Source of the DNA: JAJCYL01 sp965206015
GTDB lineage: Bacteria > Bacteroidota > Bacteroidia > Cytophagales > Cyclobacteriaceae
Length of the DNA stretch: 64,000 nt
Direction of reading: 5' to 3'
Assembly (NCBI GenBank): GCA_965206015.1
Contig: CBDBIW010000015.1
Coordinates: 248,001-312,000, forward strand
The translations under genes were made by a program, and so were the position numbers. Below the pieces are notes generated by a model that worked only from the letters and a program-made list of their open reading frames with translations, was not told the DNA's origin and did no database searches. This document shows, one piece after another, positions 50,603-59,492 of this stretch. How positions within the stretch are numbered: position 1 is the first letter of the stretch; each line of letters starts with the position of its first letter.

Positions 50603-52738
50603 ATGGCTAAGGATTTAAAATACCTGAGGAACATCGGCATCATGGCTCACATTGATGCTGGAAAAACCACAACGACAGAGCGGGTTTTATACTACACAGG
50701 ACTCAGCCATAAAATTGGCGAGGTTCATGACGGTGCTGCTACTATGGATTGGATGGAACAGGAGCAGGAAAGAGGAATTACTATTACCTCTGCTGCGACT
50801 ACTACATTCTGGAAATACCCAACCTATCAGGGGAAGGCCGTTCCTGAAACACAGGAATTTAGAATAAATATTATTGATACGCCTGGTCACGTCGATTTTA
50901 CGGTTGAAGTGGAGCGTTCATTGAGAGTTTTAGATGGTGCTGTAGCCCTTTTTTGTGCTGTGTCGGGAGTAGAACCTCAATCTGAAACAGTCTGGAGACA
51001 AGCTGATAAATACAAGGTTCCAAGAATCTGTTTTGTCAACAAAATGGACAGAGCAGGTGCTGATTTCTTCCATGTGGTAAAAGAGATTGAAGAAAAACTC
51101 AAGGCTAAGCCTGTACCGGTTCAAATTCCAATTGGAGTTGAAGAAAATTTTAAGGGAGCTGTTGACCTGATTACCAACAAAGCAATTTATTGGAATGAAG
51201 AGGACATGGGTATGACCTGCCGTATGGAGGAAATTCCTGCAGACTTGGTTGAAACAGCATTGGAATGGAGACAAAAATTGGTTGAAAGCATTGCTGAATA
51301 CGATGATGCTTTACTTGAGAAATTCTTTGAAGATCCGGATTCAATCACAGAGGAAGAGATGATGGTGGCTATTCGTAAAGCGGTGACCAATATTGATATG
51401 TTTCCAGTAATGTGCGGATCAGCATTTAAGAACAAAGGAGTTCAGGCAATGCTTGATGCGGTTTGTTCTTATCTTCCGTCACCACTTGACTTACCACCCG
51501 TTCTGGGAGTAAACCCTGACACTGAGCTTGAAGAAGAGCGACTACCCTCTGTAGATCAACCATTCAGCGCATTGGCGTTTAAGATTGCCACTGACCCTTT
51601 TGTAGGAAGACTTTGTTTCTTCAGGGTTTATTCTGGAAAACTTAATGCTGGATCTTATGTCCACAACATGAGAACTGATAAGAAGGAAAGAATATCAAGA
51701 TTGATGCAAATGCATTCTAATAAGCAGAATGCTATTGATAACGTAGAGGCTGGTGACATTTGCGCAGGAGTAGGTTTCAAAGACATTAAGACGGGAGATA
51801 CACTCGTTGATGAAAAGAAGAAGATAGTTCTTGAATCAATGACATTCCCTGAGCCGGTTATTGGATATGCTATTGAGCCGAAAACACAGGCTGATGTAGA
51901 TAAATTAGGAATTGCTATCGGTAAACTTTTAGAAGAAGACCCTACCCTTCAAGTGCAATCTGACCACGAGACTGGTCAGACCGTTTTGAAAGGAATGGGA
52001 GAGCTTCATTTGGAGATTATAATTGATCGTCTTAAGAGAGAGTTTAAGGTAGAAATTAATCAGGGTGCACCACAAGTGGCATATAAAGAAGTGCTCACCG
52101 CTGCGGTTGACCACAAAGAAGTCTACAAAAAGCAGACTGGTGGTCGTGGTAAATTTGCGGATATCTTATTCGAACTTGGACCTAAAGACGAAAATTTTAA
52201 AGAAGCAGGCCTGCAGTTTGAAAACAAAATTACAGGCGGTGTAATTCCAAAGGAATTTATTCCTTCTATTGAGAAGGGTTTTAGAGAAAGTATGAAAAAT
52301 GGTCCATTAGCCGGCTATCCGATCGAGGACATGAAAGTCAGATTATATCATGGTTCATTCCATGATGTGGATTCTGATGCTCTTTCTTTTGAGATGGCAG
52401 GTAGACTGGGCTATAAGGCGGCAAGCAATAAGTGTAAACCAATTTTACTGGAACCTGTCATGTCTGTAGAAATAATATCACCAGATGAATATACTGGCCC
52501 ACTAACTGGTGACTTAAACAAGCGCCGGGGGATTATGAAGGGAATGGACATCAAAGGTGGAGCGCAAATCATTAAAGCAGATGTGCCGTTGTCCCAATTA
52601 TTTGGATATGTTACTGACCTAAGAACTATTAGTTCAGGTAGAGCATCTGCAACATTAACATTCTCTCATTACACACAAGTACCACAGCATGTAGCTGATG
52701 AAGTAATTGCAAAAGTTAGAGGTTTTGCAACAGCTTAA
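50603..52738 (+). CDS. fusA: Elongation factor G
   Basis: The ATG at 50603 gives 711 residues; the frame also opens at a GTG at 50594 that overlaps the rpsG stop. G motifs are AHIDAGKTTTTER, the switch RGITITSAA, DTPGHVDF and NKMDRAGAD. Domain IV carries the loop region GGRGKFADI and ends in HYTQVPQHVADEV. It drives translocation and, with RRF, recycling. tuf is not adjacent; rpsJ is, 12 bases downstream. Confidence 0.98.
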   Translation: MAKDLKYLRNIGIMAHIDAGKTTTTERVLYYTGLSHKIGEVHDGAATMDWMEQEQERGITITSAATTTFWKYPTYQGKAVPETQEFRINIIDTPGHVDFTVEVERSLRVLDGAVALFCAVSGVEPQSETVWRQADKYKVPRICFVNKMDRAGADFFHVVKEIEEKLKAKPVPVQIPIGVEENFKGAVDLITNKAIYWNEEDMGMTCRMEEIPADLVETALEWRQKLVESIAEYDDALLEKFFEDPDSITEEEMMVAIRKAVTNIDMFPVMCGSAFKNKGVQAMLDAVCSYLPSPLDLPPVLGVNPDTELEEERLPSVDQPFSALAFKIATDPFVGRLCFFRVYSGKLNAGSYVHNMRTDKKERISRLMQMHSNKQNAIDNVEAGDICAGVGFKDIKTGDTLVDEKKKIVLESMTFPEPVIGYAIEPKTQADVDKLGIAIGKLLEEDPTLQVQSDHETGQTVLKGMGELHLEIIIDRLKREFKVEINQGAPQVAYKEVLTAAVDHKEVYKKQTGGRGKFADILFELGPKDENFKEAGLQFENKITGGVIPKEFIPSIEKGFRESMKNGPLAGYPIEDMKVRLYHGSFHDVDSDALSFEMAGRLGYKAASNKCKPILLEPVMSVEIISPDEYTGPLTGDLNKRRGIMKGMDIKGGAQIIKADVPLSQLFGYVTDLRTISSGRASATLTFSHYTQVPQHVADEVIAKVRGFATA

Positions 52739-52750
52739 CATTTTCAGAAA

Positions 52751-53056
52751 ATGACTCAGAAAATAAGAATAAAACTTAAGTCCTACGATCACAATTTGGT
52801 AGACAAGTCCAGCGAAAAAATAGTGAGAGCAGTGAAGACGACTGGTGCAATTGTAAGTGGACCAATCCCATTGCCAACGGTAAAGGAAAAGTTCACGGTG
52901 TTGAGATCCCCACACGTTAATAAGAAATCAAGGGAGCAATTCCAATTGTGCACTTATAAAAGACTGGTAGATATATATTCTAACAGTACTAAGACAGTTG
53001 ATGCACTAATGAAATTGGAGTTACCGAGTGGCGTGGATGTTGAGATTAAGGTCTAA
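52751..53056 (+). CDS. rpsJ: 30S ribosomal protein S10
   Basis: This 101-residue protein has IRIKLKSYDHNLVDKSSEKI at the start, GPIPLPTVKEKFTVLRSPHVNKKSREQF in the middle and the VEIKV end. S10 is part of the 30S head and also binds NusB/NusG. It is the last gene of the str operon here rather than the first of the S10 operon, and it is followed by a terminator and a new promoter. Confidence 0.97.
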   Translation: MTQKIRIKLKSYDHNLVDKSSEKIVRAVKTTGAIVSGPIPLPTVKEKFTVLRSPHVNKKSREQFQLCTYKRLVDIYSNSTKTVDALMKLELPSGVDVEIKV

Positions 53057-53068
53057 AAATTAAAAATT

Positions 53069-53101
53069 AAAAGAACCAATCAAAATCGGTTCTTTTTTTT
53101 T
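53069..53101 (+). terminator. Terminator between rpsJ and rplC
   Basis: AAAAGAACC (53069-53077) pairs with GGTTCTTTT (53088-53096) across a 10-base loop, followed by a long T-run. It separates the str operon from the rplC operon. Confidence 0.85.
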
Positions 53102-53132
53102 GTGTTTTATATAAAGTTTCTGAAAAAGTCGG

Positions 53133-53163
53133 TTTGCAGATGAGTATGAAATTGCTACCTTTG
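53133..53163 (+). promoter_or_regulatory. Promoter for the rplC (S10/spc) operon
   Basis: TTTG at 53133-53136, 19 bases, TACCTTTG at 53156-53163: a perfect Bacteroidota promoter. The leader to the rplC ATG is about 60 bases long. Confidence 0.85.
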
Positions 53164-53166
53164 CAA

Positions 53167-53185
53167 TCCGTTTTTCAGGAACGGA
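53167..53185 (+). promoter_or_regulatory. 5-prime leader hairpin before rplC
   Basis: TCCGTT (53167-53172) pairs perfectly with AACGGA (53180-53185) around the loop TTTCAGG. The stem begins three bases after the -7 element, at or next to the first transcribed base. It resembles the hairpins before tRNA-Trp and rpsH. Confidence 0.6.
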
Positions 53186-53224
53186 AATGTTCAGTTTTAT
53201 TCACAAAGATTTGACTCCGTAACC

Positions 53225-53857
53225 ATGTCTGGGATAATTGGAAAAAAGGTCGGAATGACCAGTATTTATGACGAGAACGGCAAAAGTGTTGCCTGTACTG
53301 TCATTCAAGCTGGGCCTTGTGTCGTAACGCAAGTCAGAAACAATGAACCTGACGGGTACAACGCTATTCAATTGTCGTATGATGAGAAGAAGGAAAAGAA
53401 TACTCCAAATGGCATGAAAGGTCATTTCCGAAAAGCTGGAACTACACCCAAGCGTAAAGTTGTTGAATTCAGAAATTTCCGTGTTGAATTTGAAGGCCAG
53501 GTTGATCTTGGTAATTCTATTACCGTAGATCAGGTATTCGAAGAGAATGATTTCGTTGATGCCACTGGAATTTCCAAAGGAAAGGGTTTTCAGGGAGTAG
53601 TAAAGAGACATGGATTTGCAGGTGTTGGACAAGCTACTCATGGTCAGCATAACAGATTAAGAGCACCTGGCTCTATCGGGGCAGCTTCTTTCCCGTCGAG
53701 AGTATTTAAAGGAATGAAAATGGCGGGTAGAACTGGTGGAGATAGGGTCAAAGTTCTCAACTTGAAAGTGATGAAGATTGTGCCTGAAAAGAATTTGATT
53801 GTTGTAAGTGGAGCAATTCCAGGTGGAACTAATTCATATGTGATTTTAGAGAAATAA
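53225..53857 (+). CDS. rplC: 50S ribosomal protein L3
   Basis: This 210-residue protein has the N-terminal GIIGKKVGMTSIYDENGK motif and the central loop GFAGVGQATHGQHNRLRAPGS with the Gln that is methylated in many bacteria. The loop reaches the peptidyl transferase centre. It is the first gene of the long ribosomal cluster and begins after a 60-base leader. rplD starts 2 bases after its stop. Confidence 0.97.
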   Translation: MSGIIGKKVGMTSIYDENGKSVACTVIQAGPCVVTQVRNNEPDGYNAIQLSYDEKKEKNTPNGMKGHFRKAGTTPKRKVVEFRNFRVEFEGQVDLGNSITVDQVFEENDFVDATGISKGKGFQGVVKRHGFAGVGQATHGQHNRLRAPGSIGAASFPSRVFKGMKMAGRTGGDRVKVLNLKVMKIVPEKNLIVVSGAIPGGTNSYVILEK

Positions 53858-53859
53858 AC

Positions 53860-54486
53860 ATGGAAATCGCAGTAGTAAATATTAACGGAGAAGATACAGG
53901 ACGTAAAGTCTCATTATCCGAAAATGTATTTGGTATTGAACCAAATGACCATGCTATCTATCTGGATGTCAAGCAGCATAGAGCACATGGCAGACAAGGA
54001 ACACATAAAGCAAAGGAAAGAGGAGAAATAAGAGGTTCGAGAAGGAAAATTAAACGCCAAAAAGGTACTGGAACTGCGAGAGCAGGAGATATTAAAAACC
54101 CTTTGTTCAGAGGTGGAGGAAGAATCTTCGGTCCTGGGCCGAGAAACTACACCTTGAAGCTTAGTAAGAAATTAAAAGCCCTGGCAAGAAAGTCTGCTTT
54201 CTCATACAAAGCAAAGGAGAGTTCAATAGCTGTTTTAGAAGATTTTAGTTTCGACGGGGCGAAGACAAAGGAATTTGTGAGCCTGTTGGACAATCTTTCC
54301 CTGCAAGATGAAAAGACGCTTTTTATCCTTAAGGAGAATGATAAGAATATATACCTCTCAAGTAGAAACTTGCAAAAAGCATTGGTAACTACTTGTGATG
54401 AATTAAATACATATGATCTAATCAATGCCGAGAAGCTGGTAATTATTGAGGGATCATTTGAAAGAATTGAAAATTTATTAGGCTAA
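53860..54486 (+). CDS. rplD: 50S ribosomal protein L4
   Basis: This 208-residue protein has the extended internal loop RRKIKRQKGTGTARAGDIKNP followed by LFRGGGRIFGP, which lines the exit tunnel and is the site of macrolide-resistance changes. The globular part continues to AEKLVIIEGSFERIENLLG. In other bacteria L4 represses the S10 operon; here that operon lacks rpsJ. rplW starts one base after the stop. Confidence 0.96.
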   Translation: MEIAVVNINGEDTGRKVSLSENVFGIEPNDHAIYLDVKQHRAHGRQGTHKAKERGEIRGSRRKIKRQKGTGTARAGDIKNPLFRGGGRIFGPGPRNYTLKLSKKLKALARKSAFSYKAKESSIAVLEDFSFDGAKTKEFVSLLDNLSLQDEKTLFILKENDKNIYLSSRNLQKALVTTCDELNTYDLINAEKLVIIEGSFERIENLLG

Positions 54487-54487
54487 G

Positions 54488-54775
54488 ATGAGCGTATTAG
54501 TTAGACCATTGATCACTGAAAAAGTCTCTTCCCTCAACGAGAATGGCAAGTACGGTTTTGTTGTGTCAAAAAGTGCCAATAAAGTCGAGATAAAGAAAGA
54601 GGTTGAAAAGATGTACGGTGTCAATGTAGAGAAAGTATCTACTATGATACAGCCAGGTAAGTCCAGAAAAAGATATGCGAAATCTCGTGTTATCACTGGA
54701 ACAACTGCATCTTATAAAAAAGCTATTATCACCTTAGCTGAAGGTGAAGTAATTGATTTCTACGGTAGTATTTAA
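54488..54775 (+). CDS. rplW: 50S ribosomal protein L23
   Basis: This 95-residue exit-tunnel protein is the docking site for trigger factor and signal recognition particle. VLVRPLITEKVSSLNENGKY and YGFVVSKSANKVEIKKEVEKMYGV are the family motifs. It sits between rplD and rplB. Confidence 0.95.
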   Translation: MSVLVRPLITEKVSSLNENGKYGFVVSKSANKVEIKKEVEKMYGVNVEKVSTMIQPGKSRKRYAKSRVITGTTASYKKAIITLAEGEVIDFYGSI

Positions 54776-54786
54776 TTGGGAGAGCA

Positions 54787-55608
54787 ATGGGCGTAAAAAA
54801 ATTAAGACCGATCACTCCGGGACAAAGGCACAGAATGGCACCTGATTTTGCCACGATTACTGAGTCAAAACCTGAGAAGTCGTTATTGAAAGGTCATCAT
54901 CGCAGTGGCGGTAGGAATCATAAGGGAAAAATGACTGTCCGGAATATTGGTGGAGGTCATAAGAAGAAACTGAGAGAGATTGATTTCAAAAGAGATAAAT
55001 TTGATATCCCTGGTGTTGTAAAGTCGGTTGAATACGATCCGAACCGATCAGCCAGGATTGCTAAGATTTACTATAAGGATGGTGAGAAGAGGTACATTAT
55101 TGCTCCTGAAAATCTGAAAGTTGATCAGGTTGTCCTTTCAGGTGAAAAAGCAGCACCTGAAGTGGGAAATACCCTTCCATTAGGAAAGATACCTGTAGGT
55201 ACCATAATTCATAATATTGAATTAAAGCCCGGCAAAGGTGGTGCAATGGCACGAAGTGCAGGTTCATATGCTCAATTGGTTGCAAGAGAAGGTAAGTATG
55301 CAAGTTTGAAATTGCCCTCTGGGGAAATGAGAATGGTACTGACCACTTGTATGGCTACGATTGGTACAGTGTCTAACTCTGACCACATGAGTGTCAGACT
55401 TGGAAAAGCAGGAAGAAACAGGTGGTTAGGCAATAGGCCTAGGGTAAGGGGTACTGCGATGAACCCGGTTGACCACCCCATGGGTGGTGGTGAAGGTCGT
55501 TCATCAGGAGGTCACCCCCGTTCACGGAATGGACTTTATTCGAAAGGACAAAAGACCAGATCAGTGAAGAAGTATTCGGATAAATTGATCATTAGTAAGA
55601 GAAAATAA
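54787..55608 (+). CDS. rplB: 50S ribosomal protein L2
   Basis: This 273-residue protein has the RNA-binding block HHRSGGRNHKGKMTVRNIGGGHKK, the middle GGAMARSAGSYAQLVAREG and the C-terminal MNPVDHPMGGGEGRSSGGHP with the conserved His needed near the peptidyl transferase centre. It is one of the last-assembled, most conserved ribosomal proteins. Confidence 0.97.
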   Translation: MGVKKLRPITPGQRHRMAPDFATITESKPEKSLLKGHHRSGGRNHKGKMTVRNIGGGHKKKLREIDFKRDKFDIPGVVKSVEYDPNRSARIAKIYYKDGEKRYIIAPENLKVDQVVLSGEKAAPEVGNTLPLGKIPVGTIIHNIELKPGKGGAMARSAGSYAQLVAREGKYASLKLPSGEMRMVLTTCMATIGTVSNSDHMSVRLGKAGRNRWLGNRPRVRGTAMNPVDHPMGGGEGRSSGGHPRSRNGLYSKGQKTRSVKKYSDKLIISKRK

Positions 55609-55615
55609 TTGATAG

Positions 55616-55888
55616 ATGGCTAGGTCTTTGAAGAAGGGTCCATATATAGATTTCAGATTAGACAATAAAATTGTCGTAATGAATGATTCTGGAAAGAAGT
55701 CTGTAATCAAAACTTGGTCAAGGAGATCTATGATCTCACCTGATTTTGTAGGTCATACATTTGCCGTACACAATGGTAATAAGTTCATTCCAGTGTACGT
55801 CACAGAAAATATGGTTGGACACAAACTTGGTGAATTTGCCCCAACAAGAAATTTCAGAGGTCATACTGGCAAAAAGGATAAAAGGTAA
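55616..55888 (+). CDS. rpsS: 30S ribosomal protein S19
   Basis: This 90-residue protein has ARSLKKGPYIDFRLDNKI at the start, TWSRRSMISPDFVGHTFAVHNG in the middle and KLGEFAPTRNFRGHTG at the end. It lies in the 30S head with S13. It is 8 bases after rplB and 3 before rplV. Confidence 0.97.
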   Translation: MARSLKKGPYIDFRLDNKIVVMNDSGKKSVIKTWSRRSMISPDFVGHTFAVHNGNKFIPVYVTENMVGHKLGEFAPTRNFRGHTGKKDKR

Positions 55889-55890
55889 CA

Positions 55891-56292
55891 ATGGAAGCAT
55901 TAGCAAGATTACGAAATGTGCCCACTTCACCTCGAAAAATGAGACTTGTTGCTGATCTGATTAGAGGAGAACGAGTTAACAAAGCACTCACAGTTTTGAA
56001 GTTTGAACCAAACCAGGGCTCAGGGAAACTGGACAAACTATTACTTTCAGCAATTGCCAACTGGCAGCTGAAAAATGAGGATGTTAAGCTCGAAGATGCC
56101 GATTTGTATGTAAAAGAGATTTTTGTTGATTGTGGCCGGATGCTGAAAAGAATTAGAACCGCTCCTCAGGGAAGAGCACATAGGATTAGAAAGAGATCTA
56201 ACCATGTAACAATGGTTGTGGATAATTTTAACACCATTGCTCCTGAAGCTGAAGCAACTGTTACTAAAGAAAAAACTGAAGACAAGTCTTAA
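55891..56292 (+). CDS. rplV: 50S ribosomal protein L22
   Basis: This 133-residue protein has the start EALARLRNVPTSPRKMRLVADLIRG, the RIRTAPQGRAHRIRKRSNHVTMVV loop that reaches into the exit tunnel, and an acidic-basic C-terminal tail longer than in E. coli. Its stop is one base before the rpsC ATG. Confidence 0.96.
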   Translation: MEALARLRNVPTSPRKMRLVADLIRGERVNKALTVLKFEPNQGSGKLDKLLLSAIANWQLKNEDVKLEDADLYVKEIFVDCGRMLKRIRTAPQGRAHRIRKRSNHVTMVVDNFNTIAPEAEATVTKEKTEDKS

Positions 56293-56293
56293 T

Positions 56294-57004
56294 ATGGGAC
56301 AAAAAGTAAATCCGGTAGGATTCAGGTTAGGAGTCGTAAAAGGTTGGGATTCCAATTGGTACGGCGGTAAAACCTTTCCAGACAAGTTGGTTGAAGATCA
56401 CAAAATCAGAAACTATGTCTATGCCAGAATTCCTAAAGGAGGGATTGCAAGAATTATTATAGAACGTACAATCAAAAGAATCACTTTGACTATTCACACT
56501 GCAAGACCTGGTGTTGTAATAGGTAAAGGTGGAACTGAAGTTGATAAAATTAAGGAAGAGCTAAAGAAAATCACTGGTAAAGACCTTCAGATTAACATTT
56601 TTGAGATAAAAAGACCAGAATTAGACGCCAAGTTGGTTGGTGACTCAATTGCCCAACAACTTAAAGCTCGTATCTCATATAGAAGAGCAATGAAACAAGC
56701 ACTTGCCTCTGCTATGAGAGTTGGAGCAGAAGGAATAAAGATAAAGTGTTCAGGTAGATTGGGTGGTGCTGAAATGGCACGTACCGAACAATATAAGGAG
56801 GGAAGAATCCCGCTGCACACATTAAGAGCTGATATCGATTATGCTGTTGGTGAAGCAGATACGGTCTATGGTAAGATTGGCATAAAGGTCTGGATATTTA
56901 AGGGAGAGATATTCGGTAAGCGTGACCTATCACCGAATGTAGGGATGATCAATGATAACCAGGGCGGACCTGGTCGACCACCACGAAGAAAGAAAAGAAA
57001 GTAA
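56294..57004 (+). CDS. rpsC: 30S ribosomal protein S3
   Basis: The ATG at 56294 (MGQKVNPVGFRLGVVKGWDS) is the normal start; readings from 56216 overlap rplV. The 236-residue protein has a KH domain (VVIGKGGTEVDKIKEELK) and the C-terminal AEMARTEQYKEGRIPLHTLRADIDY domain. It helps form the mRNA entry channel. Confidence 0.97.
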   Translation: MGQKVNPVGFRLGVVKGWDSNWYGGKTFPDKLVEDHKIRNYVYARIPKGGIARIIIERTIKRITLTIHTARPGVVIGKGGTEVDKIKEELKKITGKDLQINIFEIKRPELDAKLVGDSIAQQLKARISYRRAMKQALASAMRVGAEGIKIKCSGRLGGAEMARTEQYKEGRIPLHTLRADIDYAVGEADTVYGKIGIKVWIFKGEIFGKRDLSPNVGMINDNQGGPGRPPRRKKRK

Positions 57005-57027
57005 ATAATTAGGAAAGACTCAGGAAG

Positions 57028-57453
57028 ATGTTACAGCCGAAAAGAACAAAATTTAGAAAAATGCAGAAGGGCCGGGTCAAAGGTATAGCCGGACGTGGCT
57101 TTGAATTGGCTTTTGGTACTTTCGGAATCAAGGCATTAGAGCCAGGCTGGATTACTAGTCGCCAGCTGGAAGCAGCTCGTATTGCAGTTACAAGGGCCAT
57201 GAAAAGAGAGGGTGAAGTTTGGATTCGGATTTTCCCAGATAAACCAATAACTAAAAAGCCTGCAGAAGTTAGAATGGGTAAGGGTAAAGGAGCCCCTGAA
57301 TATTGGGTTGCTTGTGTAAAACCCGGAACCATTTTATTCGAAACATCAGGACTTGATGTTGGACTTTCATCTGAAGCTTTAAGACTTGCTTCTCAGAAGT
57401 TGCCTGTCAAGACGAAATTTATAACAAGAAGAGATTACCAGGAGGTTCAATAG
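57028..57453 (+). CDS. rplP: 50S ribosomal protein L16
   Basis: This 141-residue protein has MLQPKRTKFRKMQKGRVKG at the start, GIKALEPGWITSRQLEAARIA near residue 37 and RMGKGKGAPEYWVACVKPG near 82. It lies next to the A-site tRNA. It is 23 bases after rpsC and 3 before rpmC. Confidence 0.97.
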   Translation: MLQPKRTKFRKMQKGRVKGIAGRGFELAFGTFGIKALEPGWITSRQLEAARIAVTRAMKREGEVWIRIFPDKPITKKPAEVRMGKGKGAPEYWVACVKPGTILFETSGLDVGLSSEALRLASQKLPVKTKFITRRDYQEVQ

Positions 57454-57456
57454 ACT

Positions 57457-57657
57457 ATGAAAAATACAGCATTGCAGTCTTTGACAATAGATGAACTGAG
57501 AGGACGATTAGCAGAAGAGAAGGACACACTTCAAAAATTGAAGTTTGCTCATGCAATTACCCCAATTGAGAATCCTATGAAAATAAAGCTTTCGAAGAAG
57601 ACGATTGCCAGGATTCTTACTCAGATAACAATGAAAGACACACAAATAGATTCTTGA
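57457..57657 (+). CDS. rpmC: 50S ribosomal protein L29
   Basis: This 66-residue helical protein has TIDELRGRLAEEKDTLQKLKFAHAITPIENPMKI, the family pattern. It lies at the tunnel exit next to L23. rpsQ starts 2 bases after its stop. Confidence 0.94.
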   Translation: MKNTALQSLTIDELRGRLAEEKDTLQKLKFAHAITPIENPMKIKLSKKTIARILTQITMKDTQIDS

Positions 57658-57659
57658 CC

Positions 57660-57914
57660 ATGGAAAGTAGTTTAAGAAAGGAAAGAATAGGTGTGATTGT
57701 CAGTGACAAAATGGACAAGACAATTACCGTTACTGTGGAAAGGAAAATGAGACATGCCATTTATGGCAAGTTTATTAAGAAGCATAAGAAATTCCATGCC
57801 CATGATGGTAAGAATGATGGTCATGTTGGAGATACTGTAAGGATAGTTGAGACACGGCCTTTAAGTAAATCTAAGAGGTGGAGATTGGTTGAAGTAATAG
57901 AAAGAGTTAAATAA
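57660..57914 (+). CDS. rpsQ: 30S ribosomal protein S17
   Basis: The ATG at 57660 gives 84 residues; the frame also opens at a TTG at 57654 that overlaps rpmC. RKERIGVIVSDKMDKTITV and ERKMRHAIYGKFIKKHKKFHAHD mark the OB-fold protein S17. It binds the 16S rRNA 5-prime domain. Confidence 0.95.
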   Translation: MESSLRKERIGVIVSDKMDKTITVTVERKMRHAIYGKFIKKHKKFHAHDGKNDGHVGDTVRIVETRPLSKSKRWRLVEVIERVK

Positions 57915-57922
57915 TAATAATA

Positions 57923-58291
57923 ATGATTCAGCAAGAAAGTAGATTAACTGTAGCGGACAACAGCGGAGCGAAAGAAGTACTTTGCATCAGAGTTCTTGGA
58001 GGAACTAAAAGACGCTACGCCTCAATTGGTGACAAGATTATAGTTTCTGTCAAATCAGCTGTATCATCAAGTTCGCTTAAAAAGGGCACCGTCTCGACTG
58101 CTGTGGTTGTTAGAACAAAAAAAGAAGTTCGCCGAAAAGATGGATCATATATCCGATTTGAAGACAATGCTGCGGTTTTACTCAATGAGCAAAGTGAGCC
58201 AAGAGGAACAAGAATTTTTGGCCCGGTTGCTAGAGAATTAAGAGAAAAACAGTTCATGAAAATTGTTTCATTAGCTCCTGAAGTATTGTAA
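57923..58291 (+). CDS. rplN: 50S ribosomal protein L14
   Basis: This 122-residue protein begins MIQQESRLTVADNSGAKEVLCIRVLGG and ends FMKIVSLAPEVL, both canonical. It sits on the subunit interface and is a docking site of the silencing factor RsfS. rplX starts 2 bases later. Confidence 0.97.
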   Translation: MIQQESRLTVADNSGAKEVLCIRVLGGTKRRYASIGDKIIVSVKSAVSSSSLKKGTVSTAVVVRTKKEVRRKDGSYIRFEDNAAVLLNEQSEPRGTRIFGPVARELREKQFMKIVSLAPEVL

Positions 58292-58293
58292 TC

Positions 58294-58629
58294 ATGACTA
58301 AGAAAATTAAACTGCATATCAGAAAGGGCGACTCTGTAAAAGTGTTGTCCGGCAATAGCCGAGGCAAAACAGGTAAAGTACTTGATGTGTATAAGGACGA
58401 CTATAAGGCAATTGTTGAAGGGGTTAACATGGTTTTTAAACATGTTAAACCATCTGCCAGCAATCCTGAAGGCGGAATCAATAAACAGGAAGCCCCTGTT
58501 CATTTAAGCAAATTAATGGTTGTCGACCCAACTACGGGAGAGCCAACCAGAATAGGCAGAAAATTCAATGACAAGGATCAGCTTCAGCGATATTCTAAAA
58601 AAACCGGAGAATTTATCACTAATGGCTAA
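58294..58629 (+). CDS. rplX: 50S ribosomal protein L24
   Basis: This 111-residue protein has a KOW motif (KGDSVKVLSGNSRGKTGKVLDVY) and the VNMVFKHVKPSASNPEGGI segment. It initiates 50S assembly. Its last codons overlap the rplE start by 8 bases, so translation of the two is coupled. Confidence 0.96.
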   Translation: MTKKIKLHIRKGDSVKVLSGNSRGKTGKVLDVYKDDYKAIVEGVNMVFKHVKPSASNPEGGINKQEAPVHLSKLMVVDPTTGEPTRIGRKFNDKDQLQRYSKKTGEFITNG

Positions 58630-59173
58630 TCCAAGGTTAAAAGAAAAATATCAAAAAGAGATAGTTGCTCTTTTGAAGGAAAAGTTCTCGTACTCTTCAG
58701 TTATGGAAGTGCCTAGGATCACAAAGATTTGTATCAATAGGGGCATCGGTGACGCTGTAGCAGACAAGAAGTTGGTTGACGTTGGTGTAGAAGAACTTAC
58801 TCAAATTGCTGGACAAAAGGCAGTTGAAACAAAGGCGAAAATATCCGTCTCTAACTTTAAGTTAAGAGAGGGAATGCCAATCGGAGCAAGGGTGACATTG
58901 AGGGAAAACAAGATGTATGAATTCCTCGACCGCCTTTTGACCATTGCTCTTCCAAGGGTACGTGACTTCAGGGGTTTAAAGATCAAAGGTTTTGACGGTA
59001 GAGGTAACTACACACTCGGTGTTCAGGAGCAGATTATATTTCCTGAAATTAGTATTGAAAAATTGAATAAGATTTCAGGAATGGATATCACGTTTGTGAC
59101 CACAGCCAAGACGGACGAAGAGAGTCTTGAATTGTTGAGGGCATTCGGAATGCCATTCGTATCCAATAACTAA
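58622..59173 (+). CDS. rplE: 50S ribosomal protein L5
   Basis: The ATG at 58622 (MANPRLKEKYQKEIVALL) gives 183 residues, the normal length. IIKGFDGRGNYTLGVQEQIIFPEI-type sequence and the early MEVPRITKICINRGIG are typical. It binds 5S rRNA. It overlaps the end of rplX; the frame extends further upstream to 58568, inside rplX, and that reading is rejected. Confidence 0.96.
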   Translation: MANPRLKEKYQKEIVALLKEKFSYSSVMEVPRITKICINRGIGDAVADKKLVDVGVEELTQIAGQKAVETKAKISVSNFKLREGMPIGARVTLRENKMYEFLDRLLTIALPRVRDFRGLKIKGFDGRGNYTLGVQEQIIFPEISIEKLNKISGMDITFVTTAKTDEESLELLRAFGMPFVSNN

Positions 59174-59180
59174 GAAACAA

Positions 59181-59450
59181 ATGGCAAGGAAATCATTAAT
59201 TGCAAGGGAAATAAAAAGAGAACGTATAGTTGCCAGGTATGCAGAGAAGAGAAAGGCGTTGAAAGAAGCTGGTGATTATGAAGGGTTAGATAAACTACCA
59301 AGGAATGGCTCCGCAGTTCGTTTGCATAATAGGTGCAAGTTGACTGGCAGGCCTAAGGGTTATATGAGAAAGTTTGGAATCTCAAGAGTTACATTTAGAG
59401 AGATGGCTTCTGAAGGAAAAATTCCAGGCGTCACGAAGACAAGTTGGTAG
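59181..59450 (+). CDS. rpsN: 30S ribosomal protein S14 (zinc-free form)
   Basis: This 89-residue protein has the long S14 form with PRNGSAVRLHNRCKLTGRPKGYMRKFGISRVTFREMA. Only one Cys of the zinc-binding set remains, so it is the zinc-independent (C-minus) type. It is 7 bases after rplE and 83 before rpsH; the gap carries a promoter and a hairpin. Confidence 0.96.
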   Translation: MARKSLIAREIKRERIVARYAEKRKALKEAGDYEGLDKLPRNGSAVRLHNRCKLTGRPKGYMRKFGISRVTFREMASEGKIPGVTKTSW

Positions 59451-59460
59451 GTTAATAACC

Positions 59461-59491
59461 TTTTAATAGTAGGGCAATTTAACTAACTTTG
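59461..59491 (+). promoter_or_regulatory. Internal promoter before rpsH
   Basis: TTTT at 59461-59464, 19 bases, TAACTTTG at 59484-59491. It would give a second start for rpsH through rpsM and beyond, in the middle of the ribosomal cluster. The -33 is weak but the -7 is good. Confidence 0.65.
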
Positions 59492-59492
59492 C

